Source: a virus. Taken from it: a stretch of 64,000 nucleotides of DNA. How positions within the stretch are numbered: the stretch's first letter is position 1; each line of letters begins with the position of its first letter. The notes under the pieces are model-generated. The model was not told the DNA's origin. It made no database searches and was given only the letters and a program-made list of their open reading frames with translations. Made by a program: the position numbers and the translations under genes. Where the stretch lies: positions 1 to 64,000 of IMG/VR virus record IMGVR_UViG_3300025109_000004; one strand, 5' to 3'. This document shows, in pieces, positions 48,395 through 56,498 of the stretch.

Positions 48395-49591
48395 ATGACA
48401 AAACAAATAACATCAAATGATGAATCATGGATGGGGATGTTTACAGGGAAATCCTTCTGGCAGATAAATAAAACTATCTGTATGGGGATAGGATTAACTC
48501 CAACCCTGTTGCTCGCAGAACTATCCAGCAGGTGGGAGTATAGAAAAAAGAGGGGGGAGTTAAAAGACGGTTATTTTTTCCGCACAAAAGAAAAGATTGA
48601 AGAGGAAACATTTCTCTCCCCATACCAACAGGGAAAGGCACTTGAACTGCTTAAAAAATTAAATCTTGTTGAGACAAAGATGATGGGGGTTCCCTGTAAA
48701 ATGTATTATAAAATCAACATCCAAAATATAAGTCACCTCCAAGATTTTATTGTTGAATATCGAAATTCCCAGTTCTTAAAAAACTTGAGAACTAGCCATG
48801 AAGAAATTAAAGAACTAGTTCTTAAAAAACTTAATGACTCATATAATAAGAATATAAATAAAAAGAATAGAGATAAATCATCTAAAGATGATATTGCGAT
48901 TTCACAGAAATCGAGGGAAAGCTTTTCTCTTACAATTAAACCTTATCTTGATTACTGGTATGAGAAAGGGTTTACTGTTAAACATGGGAGGCAGACCAAG
49001 ACCTATAAGAAAGCAAAACAATTTTTATTTGATCTTATCAATGGAAAATTATTTGAGAATGTTCCTAACTATGAAGATCATGTTGGTAGGGAGTTTACTC
49101 TTAATGAATGGAAACAGTCTGTTAATAATTATGAGCTGGTTTTTGACAAATCGTTTTCCCCTGCTGATAAATCAAAACTCGCCAGACCTGCCCTCGACTC
49201 TTTTCTCTTTAACGAGAGGGCTAAAGATGGGAACTACAGCAGATTCATCAAGTATCTCACCTACACCCCGAAACGATTGGAACAAAATCCTGGAGGGAAT
49301 CCCTACCCAAAGACAGTTCAGCTCCTGCAGAAAAAACTGAATCTCAAAACCGTTAATATAAACCTCGTGAACGCATCAATCAGGATTGAGAAGTTCTTCG
49401 CCAAACATGATCATAAACTTGATGGAGCAATAAAGGGCTCATCAAAGAGAAAAGTGGATCTCTGTTTTAATGTTGCGGATGATATGGAGAACATCAAACT
49501 ATCCACCAACCTGTTCCTACAAGAGTGGTATTATGAACGAGTCCATAAATGGCTCGATGATAGGGGCTATCTTTTAACAAGGAGGAGATAA
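48395..49591 (+). CDS. Replication initiator-like winged-helix protein
   Basis: 398 residues. N-terminal winged-helix segment (GLTPTLLLAELSSRWEYRKK, FRTKEKIEEETFLSPYQQGK, ALELLKKLNLVETKMM) resembles DnaD or initiator-type wings. The rest is basic and helical with RRRKQ-like stretches and ends WLDDRGYLLTRRR. Directly after the primase, suggesting origin recognition or helicase loading. Family not firmly recognised. Confidence 0.65.
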   Translation: MTKQITSNDESWMGMFTGKSFWQINKTICMGIGLTPTLLLAELSSRWEYRKKRGELKDGYFFRTKEKIEEETFLSPYQQGKALELLKKLNLVETKMMGVPCKMYYKINIQNISHLQDFIVEYRNSQFLKNLRTSHEEIKELVLKKLNDSYNKNINKKNRDKSSKDDIAISQKSRESFSLTIKPYLDYWYEKGFTVKHGRQTKTYKKAKQFLFDLINGKLFENVPNYEDHVGREFTLNEWKQSVNNYELVFDKSFSPADKSKLARPALDSFLFNERAKDGNYSRFIKYLTYTPKRLEQNPGGNPYPKTVQLLQKKLNLKTVNINLVNASIRIEKFFAKHDHKLDGAIKGSSKRKVDLCFNVADDMENIKLSTNLFLQEWYYERVHKWLDDRGYLLTRRR

Positions 49592-49594
49592 AAG

Positions 49595-50164
49595 ATGAAA
49601 TATTATGAAGAATACAAAGTCAACATTCCAGAAGGTCAGTCAGGGGATTTTAAAATCCAAAAATTTATAGTTAATAAAAAAGATGCTTTTAGTTTTAATA
49701 TTTCAAATATGTTTCAAAGAAGTATTGAACCGGGAACTTATACAAAATTGGTCGCGACCAATAGACTTATTATGTCTGATACACCAGCAGAAATTTCTGA
49801 TCATTTGGAAATTATTTATCAAGCTAAAGGGAATGTTTTGATTAATGGTTTAGGAATAGGAATGGTTGTGATAGTATGTGCGAGAAAGAAAGAAGTTAAA
49901 AAAATTATAGTTAATGAAATATCTGAAGATGTAATTAAATTGGTTGCTCCATTTTTAAAATTCAAGAAAAAAATACAGATTAACCATATTGATGCTTTTG
50001 ACTATAAACCAAATGGAATTAGATTCAACACAGTATGGCATGACATTTGGGATGAAATCTGTGAAGATAATAATGATGAGATGAGTAAACTCTGCAGAAG
50101 GTATGGGAGATGGTTACAAAAACCTCATTGGCAGAAATGCTGGGGAAGATACCAATGGAGATAA
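49595..50164 (+). CDS. Phage SAM-dependent methyltransferase-like protein
   Basis: 189 residues. Core motif NVLINGLGIGMVVIVCARKK binds SAM, then KIIVNEISEDVIKLVAPFLK and RFNTVWHDIWDEICEDNNDE. It ends in KPHWQKCWGRYQWR. I recognise this layout from class I methyltransferase-like phage proteins. The N-terminal EGQSGDFKIQKFIV element is also found, truncated, after the MerR-like gene at 51752. Substrate unknown. Confidence 0.7.
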   Translation: MKYYEEYKVNIPEGQSGDFKIQKFIVNKKDAFSFNISNMFQRSIEPGTYTKLVATNRLIMSDTPAEISDHLEIIYQAKGNVLINGLGIGMVVIVCARKKEVKKIIVNEISEDVIKLVAPFLKFKKKIQINHIDAFDYKPNGIRFNTVWHDIWDEICEDNNDEMSKLCRRYGRWLQKPHWQKCWGRYQWR

Positions 50165-50172
50165 TATTTTAT

Positions 50173-50198
50173 ATAGTTTTATACTAGATATAAACTAT
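50173..50198. promoter_or_regulatory. Inverted repeat, possible operator
   Basis: ATAGTTTTATA and TATAAACTAT flank CTAGA: a near-perfect 10-bp dyad with one extra T, just after the methyltransferase stop. Could be a binding site for a dimeric regulator or a transcript hairpin. The 188-bp gap that follows holds a second weaker hairpin (GGGCTA/TAGCCC) and copy C of the dispersed repeat. Confidence 0.5.
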
Positions 50199-50261
50199 CG
50201 ATTTTAGGGCTAGAAAATAGGGGGTATGATATATCTTTAAATCTCTGATTTAGCCCCTTAG

Positions 50262-50310
50262 ATTGCTCTCCAATCGATTATCTTTTAGAAAAGGTATGAG
50301 ACTATGGGTT
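50262..50310. repeat. Dispersed repeat, copy C (partial)
   Basis: Nearly identical to the left part of copy A (GCTCTCCAATCGATTATCTT is shared without change), then diverges before the inverted-repeat part. Same plus-strand orientation as all other copies. It lies directly ahead of the phosphoribosyltransferase gene. Confidence 0.65.
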
Positions 50311-50352
50311 TAGAAAAACAACTGTTTAAAACTTAAATATGGAGGCCAAATC

Positions 50353-50757
50353 ATGGCAAAATGGGTAAAATGGGGAATTTCACCAGAGGGATATCATAAT
50401 TTGATATTAGAACTGGTAAAGAAGATCAAGGAAACAGAAAGGAAGTTTTCAAAAGTTTATGGCATACCAAGGGGAGGATCCATCATTGCGGTTTATCTTT
50501 CTCATTATCTTAATATTCCAATAGCAGATATTGTTTTTGATCAAACAACTCTTATAGTAGATGATATAGCGGATACAGGAAAAACTTTGAAGCCTTACAG
50601 CGAAGCATTCTTTACAGCCACCCTTCACTACAAATCACGAAGTATTGTTACTCCTGATATCTACATCAAGAAAGTTGAGAACAAAGATTGGATAGTTTAC
50701 CCCTATGAGATGAGTAGTGAGATCCCAAACAGGGAGCTACCAAATAAACCAACATAA
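50353..50757 (+). CDS. Phosphoribosyltransferase-like protein
   Basis: 134 residues. TLIVDDIADTGKTLKPYSEA is the PRPP-binding loop of type I phosphoribosyltransferases, with KVYGIPRGGSIIAVYLSHYL as the upstream hinge motif. The C-terminus is short. Could link nucleobases to ribose phosphate; with a 7-deazaguanine pathway nearby, a salvage role for a modified base is possible but unproven. Confidence 0.75.
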   Translation: MAKWVKWGISPEGYHNLILELVKKIKETERKFSKVYGIPRGGSIIAVYLSHYLNIPIADIVFDQTTLIVDDIADTGKTLKPYSEAFFTATLHYKSRSIVTPDIYIKKVENKDWIVYPYEMSSEIPNRELPNKPT

Positions 50758-50792
50758 GAAGAAATAAAAATTTAACTAAGGAGAACCATGCA

Positions 50793-50824
50793 AATTTAAT
50801 TGAATTTTATTATTGGGCAATAGG
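50793..50824. repeat. 32-bp duplicated segment of a downstream gene
   Basis: The 32 bp from 50793 (starting AATTTAATTGAATTTTATTA) are identical to 52212-52243, which is inside the Cys-rich gene at 51903-52280 (encoding NLIEFYYWAIG). In this place they lie out of context between two genes. This looks like a scar from recombination or deletion. Confidence 0.7.
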
Positions 50825-50838
50825 AAAGGAGCAATCAA

Positions 50839-50994
50839 ATGAACAAAATGCAATTCTTACTTATGCTGAATTTTATGCGATTTGGAACACCCCTCCCAAC
50901 TAAAAAACAAATAGAAGAAAGGAAAAATTTACTTAAAGAAAAAAGAAAAAAAGAACCACAACTTTGTAGTATTGAAAATTGCAACAATAAATGA
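50839..50994 (+). CDS. Small basic protein
   Basis: 51 residues: MNKMQFLLMLNFMRFGTPLP then KKQIEERKNLLKEKRKKEPQ and CSIENCNNK. SD AGGAAAGGAGCAATCAA. The ATG of the next gene overlaps its stop (ATGA). Unknown; membrane-like N-terminus and basic helix. Confidence 0.6.
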   Translation: MNKMQFLLMLNFMRFGTPLPTKKQIEERKNLLKEKRKKEPQLCSIENCNNK

Positions 50995-51197
50995 TAAATC
51001 CGAACTGTATTTTTTACAAATCCTTCGGTAACTGTCTTAACGAAAAAATTAAAAAGAAATATTTTATCGGGAGGCAATGCATTGAGTGGGTAAACGAAAA
51101 AAACGATATTTGTAAATTTAAGATCGAACATAAAAAGTCTTTGGTATTACCACCACCCCCACCAAGAAAAATTTATACTAAACTGGGTAGAGCTTAA
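50991..51197 (+). CDS. Small Cys protein
   Basis: 68 residues beginning MINPNCIFYKSFGNCLNEKI with CIEWVNEKNDICKFKI and a proline run (LPPPPPRK). ATGA coupling upstream. Unknown. The following 95-bp gap has an 18-codon frame without SD (51200) that is not called. Confidence 0.6.
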   Translation: MINPNCIFYKSFGNCLNEKIKKKYFIGRQCIEWVNEKNDICKFKIEHKKSLVLPPPPPRKIYTKLGRA

Positions 51198-51292
51198 CAA
51201 TGACCAAAGAAAAAGAGATCATCTGGCAACAGATCAAGATTAGCACATCACGTTAATATAAACATAATCCGACAAGATAAAGGGAGGGAAAT

Positions 51293-51886
51293 ATGAAAGT
51301 ATTTACACCATCAGAAATCAATAAAATTATTCCGGCTCTTGGGAAAAAACAAATTAATGACCTTGTTGATAAAGGTCTAATTGAGCCTTGGAAAAAATCA
51401 ACAGGGCAAGGGGTCACGAGATTATATGACAAGAAAAACATAATTGATTTGCTTATTTGCTGGCAAATAAGGGGAATGATGCCACAAAAACAGATTAAAG
51501 AATTTATAAGTTATGCTCATGTTGACCCAAAAATAATATTTATTATTTCTAAGCGGACTGGAGATAAATGGTATTTTCATAGGATAGCCGAGGGATTTGA
51601 TGAGCAGTTCTTTCAGGCTTGTCTGTTTTGGGACTATGACAGTGAAAGAAAGTACACGCCTAAAAAAATGGACACAGCTTCAATAGTTGTCAATGTTAAA
51701 TCGACTAGAGAGTTTGTCGAAAAATATTTCGCAGCAAGGAGGAAAATAACCATGAGAACAATCTACAATCAAAACAAAGTTAAAATTCTGGAAGGACAAT
51801 CGGGAGAGTGGAAGGTTAGTAAGTTCCTAAAGAAGGTAAGCAAAGAAAAGAAATATACATGCATGTCCAACATGCGATTCTTATAA
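51293..51886 (+). CDS. MerR-like regulator fused in frame to a methyltransferase fragment
   Basis: 197 residues. Residues 1-70 are a MerR-type winged helix (FTPSEINKIIPALGKKQIND, then GQGVTRLYDKKNIIDLLICW). From residue 154 there is an internal ATG (51752) with an excellent SD (AAGGAGGAAAATAACC), and the sequence KVKILEGQSGEWKVSKFLKK matches the start of the methyltransferase-like gene at 49595 (EGQSGDFKIQKF). So the 3' part is a truncated copy of that gene, joined in frame or translated separately as 44 residues. Confidence 0.7.
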   Translation: MKVFTPSEINKIIPALGKKQINDLVDKGLIEPWKKSTGQGVTRLYDKKNIIDLLICWQIRGMMPQKQIKEFISYAHVDPKIIFIISKRTGDKWYFHRIAEGFDEQFFQACLFWDYDSERKYTPKKMDTASIVVNVKSTREFVEKYFAARRKITMRTIYNQNKVKILEGQSGEWKVSKFLKKVSKEKKYTCMSNMRFL

Positions 51887-51902
51887 CTAGGGAGACTATG
51901 TG

Positions 51903-52280
51903 ATGATGACCAAACAAAAACGTCAGGAGGTAATAAAGCAAACTAGGGAACGATTCGATGTAAAGAAGTTTCAAATTAATGGAGCAATAAATATTGGATG
52001 CCCATTTTGTGAAATAGCAAAAAATTCCTGTTTAGAATGTGAAATTAGTCCTTGGGCTCCCGAAGTAGATCCGTTTTGTGGTGGTATTATATGGGATAAA
52101 ATCGAAGATGAACCGGGGAGTGGTATTATTCATTGCTCTGATGCAGTCATATTTTGTGATGCCGATGAGGATACTTGGAAACAGATATGTGAGAATATAA
52201 ATCATCACATGAATTTAATTGAATTTTATTATTGGGCAATAGGTGAAGTAAAAGAGAGGGGGAAAGAGGTATGTGTTTAA
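51903..52280 (+). CDS. Cys-rich protein, unknown
   Basis: 125 residues from the ATG at 51903, with a fair SD (GGGAG); a GTG at 51900 would add one residue. MTKQKRQEVIKQTRERFDVK and then CPFCEIAKNSCLECEISPWA give a possible zinc site. Its N-terminal TRERFDVKKF resembles [10 protein letters not shown] at 63781, so that element recurs. Source of the 32-bp duplicated segment at 50793. Confidence 0.6.
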   Translation: MMTKQKRQEVIKQTRERFDVKKFQINGAINIGCPFCEIAKNSCLECEISPWAPEVDPFCGGIIWDKIEDEPGSGIIHCSDAVIFCDADEDTWKQICENINHHMNLIEFYYWAIGEVKERGKEVCV

Positions 52281-52879
52281 CCACAATAAATAATTGTAGG
52301 ACCGATGAACAAATCAAAAACGGGAAGTATCTGAAAAATCAACAAGAGGCATGGGTAGTTGTAGAAAAACATGGATACGGAAACTACAATGGAATCCGAT
52401 GTAATTCTCCGGCAAGGTTTGGGGTATGGGAGGAAGCCCCCATTAGAAAAAAAGATATACTAAAATGGGTTGATGAAGATTATTTATATGAATTAGGGTT
52501 TCATGGATTTAAAAATAAAGAGGATGCTGAACAAGTTTACAAATGGGAACTGATGTATAGAAGAAATTTTTCAAGAATCTTGTCTGGTATTAAGAGAAGA
52601 AATTTTTCAAGGAATTTTTCTGGTATTACAATAGCACTAGTACGGGTAATATTTAGAGATATTTTGGCAGAGGGAAGACAAAATTTATCAATAATGGGAT
52701 ATGCAAGGTTCTATAAAGAATATTGGAGAGAAGTAAAAGTGATAGTGGCTAGAGGGCGTTGTATCGTGGAAGAAATAAAAAATTTAACAAGTGAAGAGTA
52801 TTTGGCAATTTCGAACTTGACCACAATAAAGAAAGCAATAACTGCAATAGATCATCATATTAGAAAAAAGGATAAATAA
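52271..52879 (+). CDS. Unknown protein with internal duplication
   Basis: 202 residues. N-terminus MCLTTINNCRTDEQIKNGKY then GVWEEAPIRKKDILKWVDED. A segment RRNFSRILSG is followed by RRNFSRNFSG, a local tandem duplication (DNA repeat AGAAGAAATTTTTCAAG at about 52559 and 52595). The end is helical. No family recognised. Overlaps the preceding gene by 10 nt. Confidence 0.6.
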   Translation: MCLTTINNCRTDEQIKNGKYLKNQQEAWVVVEKHGYGNYNGIRCNSPARFGVWEEAPIRKKDILKWVDEDYLYELGFHGFKNKEDAEQVYKWELMYRRNFSRILSGIKRRNFSRNFSGITIALVRVIFRDILAEGRQNLSIMGYARFYKEYWREVKVIVARGRCIVEEIKNLTSEEYLAISNLTTIKKAITAIDHHIRKKDK

Positions 52880-52882
52880 TCT

Positions 52883-54394
52883 ATGGAGTTTAGAATAAGG
52901 AAAGTCGATTCCCAGATTGAGAAGAGAATCCTCATGGCAATGATCGTATCAAAAGATTTCCTTCAGGAAATCATGCCACTGATAAATCCCAATTACTTTG
53001 CCAATAGTTATGCGAGAAGAGTAGCATCATGGGTGATTGAGTTCTGGGGGGCATATGAGACAAACCCCTTTGATAATATCCAAGATATATACCTGAGTAA
53101 AAAAGAAAAATTAAAAGAACCTGAACAGGCTCTTATTGAAACTCTGCTGATGGATATCTCTGAGCAGTATGGGAAGGATGATAAGATCAATGTTGACTAT
53201 ATGGTTGATAAGACCATTGATTATTTCAAGAGGAGGGAGCTGGAACTGATATCTGCCAACATCAAGGACTCACTCACAAGAGATAATCTGGTGGATGCAG
53301 AGAAGGCTGTTATACAGTTTAAGAAAGTGGGGAAGCTAACCTCCACATGGATTGATCCATTCAGTGAGGAGAGCGTCGAAAAAGTATTTCGGGATGAGGA
53401 TAGTAGTTTTTTTAAATTTCCGGGAGAGCTGGGGGAGTTTCTTGGTCCATATGAGAGGGGATGGTTGGTTGGAATAGCGGGTCCTTACAAGAGGGGGAAG
53501 TCGTGGCTTTTGCAGGAATATGCCATCATGGGAATATTACAGGGGTTAAGGGTGGTGTTCTTCTCACTTGAGATGACCGAGAAGCAAGTACTTGAGAGAT
53601 TATATAAACGAATAACCGGATTGGGAACAAAAGAGGGAGGTGATCTGCTATACCCAACATTTGATTGCCAGAGGAATCAGTTTGGTAATTGTAAATCTGA
53701 GAATAGGAAAAGCTCCGAGAAACTTTTTGCCAGCAAAGAATCTCCAAAACCAAAGTTCAAAGATGCCCCAGAGGACTATATACCATGTGACTATTGTCGA
53801 ACGAAGAATAGGGAGCAGTATCAGTTTGCCACATGGTTCAAAGTATTAAATAAAGATCCTTGGAGTCATGGTGTGGTGGCTGATAAGATTAAAGTATTCC
53901 AAACATACTATAAACATTTATTCAAAATAAAAATCTTTCCAAAGTTTAGTGCTAATATGGCTGATATCGATCATAACCTTAATATATTAGAAGCAACTCA
54001 GGGATTTACTGCTGATATGATTATTCTTGACCATATGGATATCACAAAACCAGAGGATAGTTCTTTAACTGGAATACAAAAGGAAGATGAGACATGGATG
54101 TCAGCAGGGAGAATAGCGGGGGAAAGACATGCTCTGTTTGTTGTGGGTACTCAGCTGACTAAAGAGGCTCTGGATGCTTATATCGTTACCCATAAACACA
54201 ATGCACGATGGGCAGGAAAGCTAGGGCATGTCGAGGCGATGCATACCCTGAATCAGATCCCAGATGAGAAACAAGATGGTCTGATGAGGATAGGTACTAT
54301 GATCCATAGGCATATGGAATTCTATGAGGGGGAGACGGTAAAGATATTACAGGACATAAAAACAGGGCAGGTTAATCTTGGCTCTTTCAAGTAA
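52883..54394 (+). CDS. DnaB-like replicative helicase
   Basis: 503 residues. N-terminal helical domain (QIEKRILMAMIVSKDFLQEI), then RecA-like core: GWLVGIAGPYKRGKSWLLQE (Walker A), RVVFFSLEMTEKQVLERLYK (H1a/arginine region), and DMIILDHMDITKPEDS (Walker B). An insertion of about 60 residues between these holds four Cys (CQRNQFGNC and CDYC), a probable zinc site absent from bacterial DnaB. Would unwind DNA with the primase. The following gap holds the second repeated promoter. Confidence 0.85.
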   Translation: MEFRIRKVDSQIEKRILMAMIVSKDFLQEIMPLINPNYFANSYARRVASWVIEFWGAYETNPFDNIQDIYLSKKEKLKEPEQALIETLLMDISEQYGKDDKINVDYMVDKTIDYFKRRELELISANIKDSLTRDNLVDAEKAVIQFKKVGKLTSTWIDPFSEESVEKVFRDEDSSFFKFPGELGEFLGPYERGWLVGIAGPYKRGKSWLLQEYAIMGILQGLRVVFFSLEMTEKQVLERLYKRITGLGTKEGGDLLYPTFDCQRNQFGNCKSENRKSSEKLFASKESPKPKFKDAPEDYIPCDYCRTKNREQYQFATWFKVLNKDPWSHGVVADKIKVFQTYYKHLFKIKIFPKFSANMADIDHNLNILEATQGFTADMIILDHMDITKPEDSSLTGIQKEDETWMSAGRIAGERHALFVVGTQLTKEALDAYIVTHKHNARWAGKLGHVEAMHTLNQIPDEKQDGLMRIGTMIHRHMEFYEGETVKILQDIKTGQVNLGSFK

Positions 54395-54399
54395 AAAAT

Positions 54400-54433
54400 A
54401 ATTTTTCATAGTTTGGTAAAACTATAGTATAAT
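54400..54433 (+). promoter_or_regulatory. Repeated promoter, copy 2 (QueD/QueE operon)
   Basis: A 34-bp block ending in TATAAT (54428-54433) with ATTTTTCATAGTTTGG in front, the same layout as at 47422 and 56499. It overlaps no gene and precedes the truncated P-loop gene and the QueD gene. Confidence 0.75.
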
Positions 54434-54463
54434 AAAAAATAAAATTTAAGGAGGGCAAAGATC

Positions 54464-54614
54464 ATGGAAAAGAAAAAGGTACAAATAAAAATCATTGCTC
54501 CATATAAATCGGGAAAGACAACTATCGCTTCTTTAGGATGATGATGAACTGGAACAGTTTATAAAATTATGGATAAAGCATAAACAAAAATCTTTTAAGA
54601 CAACTAAATCATAG
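54464..54614 (+). pseudogene. Truncated and frameshifted P-loop protein
   Basis: ATG 54464 has SD AAGGAGGGCAAAGATC and reads MEKKKVQIKIIAPYKSGKTT then IASLG, ending at TGA 54539-54541: a Walker A motif and nothing after it. The +1 frame continues from 54537 as DDDELEQFIKLWIKHKQKSF to TAG at 54612-54614, like the acidic-helix continuation of such proteins. Looks like an internal deletion with frameshift. Confidence 0.55.
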
Positions 54615-54624
54615 ATGAAGTAAA

Positions 54625-54876
54625 GTGCTGATAACAATAGTACGATATGAAAATGAGAAAACCCTAAAGCGAATATGGCTTTTCAATACCGATGGGGACA
54701 ATGTATTCCTTGAAAGTTATGTCGAGGAATACCTGAGTATAAGTTCTCATCAATATAAATCAATATTTGAAAAATACTATAACCACGACCCAGCATTATC
54801 AAGAATGAAAAAAGAGGATATTAAAACTCCTCAAGATGTCAGAGAGGAAATAATAAAAACAGTCATTAATTTATAG
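54625..54876 (+). CDS. Unknown protein
   Basis: 83 residues from a GTG at 54625 with weak SD. IVRYENEKTLKRIWLFNTDG and ESYVEEYLSISSHQYKSIFE are unremarkable. Lies between the P-loop remnant and QueD. No family recognised. Start uncertain. Confidence 0.5.
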   Translation: MLITIVRYENEKTLKRIWLFNTDGDNVFLESYVEEYLSISSHQYKSIFEKYYNHDPALSRMKKEDIKTPQDVREEIIKTVINL

Positions 54877-54891
54877 AAGGAGGAAAGAACT

Positions 54892-55815
54892 ATGCTGACA
54901 GTAACCAAGATATTTCGTGACATTTCCTATGGTCATCACCTGCCGGAGTATGATGGCAAGTGCAAAACCCCTCATGGGCACAATGCGACATTGGAAGTAG
55001 AGGTGGATGGAGTATGGGAAAATGGAGAGAAGGAAGGTATGGTATGTGATTTTAGTATTTTGAAAAGAATTATTAATAAGTATGTGATTGATATACTTGA
55101 TCATCAGAACATCAATGATTTAAATTTATGTGATTATGGGGGAGAAGTTTTTCAAACTATGCGTAGGATGATCAAGATGCCCACAGCCGAGAACATGGTC
55201 AAGTGGATTATAGAAGTATTAAGGAAACATTTTGGTGATCACCTCATCAGGGTCCGGTTGTATGAGACCTCCGATAGCTATGCCGAGTGGTATCGAGAAA
55301 ATATAATTAACGAAGAAGTAAAGAGAAATGAAGAGGATTATTATTGCTCTGCAGTTGGTCATGATGAAATCGATTGTGGAGACGAGAATGAGTGTGGTGA
55401 TTGTGAGCATTATATAGAAGTATCAAAGCAGAAGAAAACCCCCGGTGGTGAACATTTAAAGCATCCAGTTATTAATAATATTTTTATACAAGCAAAAAAT
55501 GATCCTAATATCGATAGTATTTGTACTGCTGCAGATAATGATGAAGTCGATTGTGATGGAATATTCTGCAAGGACTGTAAATGGAATAAAGAGTTCTCAT
55601 ACATCGATTTTAAAATCAAACCCAAAGATACCAGAGTCCAACTGAAGAACCTGCGAGACGGGGCTATATTTGAAAACGAAAATAGTTGTAGATTAGTAAA
55701 AACAAGAATAATAAAAGATAACTCTATTCAGTGCATTTCTTTACATGAAGGAAGCATTTGTCATTACCCAATCGATTACAAACCTCTTGTGAGGGAGATC
55801 ATAATCGATGGCTGA
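54892..55815 (+). CDS. queD: QueD-like 6-carboxytetrahydropterin synthase with Cys-rich C-terminal extension
   Basis: 307 residues; QueD alone is about 120-150. Residues 1-135 are QueD: GHHL (His16), CKTPHGHN (Cys24, His28, His30) and ILDHQNIND (Asp70/His71), converting dihydroneopterin triphosphate to CPH4. Residues 145-240 hold two similar Cys-rich units: CSAVGHDEIDCGDENECGDC and CTAADNDEVDCDGIFCKDC. The last 60 residues are another small beta module. SD AGGAGGAAAGAACT; overlaps QueE by 8 nt. Confidence 0.85.
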   Translation: MLTVTKIFRDISYGHHLPEYDGKCKTPHGHNATLEVEVDGVWENGEKEGMVCDFSILKRIINKYVIDILDHQNINDLNLCDYGGEVFQTMRRMIKMPTAENMVKWIIEVLRKHFGDHLIRVRLYETSDSYAEWYRENIINEEVKRNEEDYYCSAVGHDEIDCGDENECGDCEHYIEVSKQKKTPGGEHLKHPVINNIFIQAKNDPNIDSICTAADNDEVDCDGIFCKDCKWNKEFSYIDFKIKPKDTRVQLKNLRDGAIFENENSCRLVKTRIIKDNSIQCISLHEGSICHYPIDYKPLVREIIIDG

Positions 55816-56494
55816 GAAAATAAAAATCTACTCAATATTCAATTCCATAGATGGGGAGGTCAACAGGTTTCATCAGGGAGGCTTCACCACGTTCATCAGA
55901 TTTGCCGGTTGCAATTTAAAATGCTCCTACTGCGACACCCTGTACGCTCAGGATCCGAACTGCGGGAAGGAGATGACGGTTGCCCAGATCATAAAGGAAG
56001 TAAAAACGTTCGGGTGTAAAAAGGTCACCATCACTGGGGGCGAGCCGTTGATGCAGATAGATGGGTTCATAGAATTATGCCAGCAATTACAAGCTAGAGA
56101 GTATGATATCTCTGTTGAAACAAATGGGACGATCGATGGTGAGGAATTCATACAATGTATTGACTGCTGGGTGGTGGACTACAAACTACCAAGTTCAGGG
56201 GTGAAAGAGAAACAGATCAATATGAATTTTTTGGAGGATCTGAATGATCAGGATTTTGTAAAGTTTGTCATAACATGCAAGGGGGATTATGTAATAGCAA
56301 AAAAGGCGATGAAAAAAATTATAAAAAATAACAGCAATTTTGATCCTCCTTACTTTGCTTTCTCCCCCATGCATGGTAGTCTGGAGCCACAGACCCTTGT
56401 CGAGTGGATACAGAAGGACAAACTGTTTGATAATATTATAATCAATCTTCAACTCCATAAATATATCTGGAAAAATGCGGAAAAGGAGGTGTGA
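55808..56494 (+). CDS. queE: QueE-like 7-carboxy-7-deazaguanine synthase
   Basis: 228 residues. FIRFAGCNLKCSYCDTLYAQ carries the radical-SAM CxxxCxxC cluster, then TITGGEPLMQIDGFIELC, SVETNGTI and WVVDYKLPSSGVKEKQ. QueE turns CPH4 into 7-carboxy-7-deazaguanine using a 4Fe-4S cluster and SAM. GG in the GGEPL loop is present. Overlaps QueD in an operon and ends next to the third repeated promoter. Confidence 0.9.
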   Translation: MAEKIKIYSIFNSIDGEVNRFHQGGFTTFIRFAGCNLKCSYCDTLYAQDPNCGKEMTVAQIIKEVKTFGCKKVTITGGEPLMQIDGFIELCQQLQAREYDISVETNGTIDGEEFIQCIDCWVVDYKLPSSGVKEKQINMNFLEDLNDQDFVKFVITCKGDYVIAKKAMKKIIKNNSNFDPPYFAFSPMHGSLEPQTLVEWIQKDKLFDNIIINLQLHKYIWKNAEKEV

Positions 56495-56498
56495 AAAT

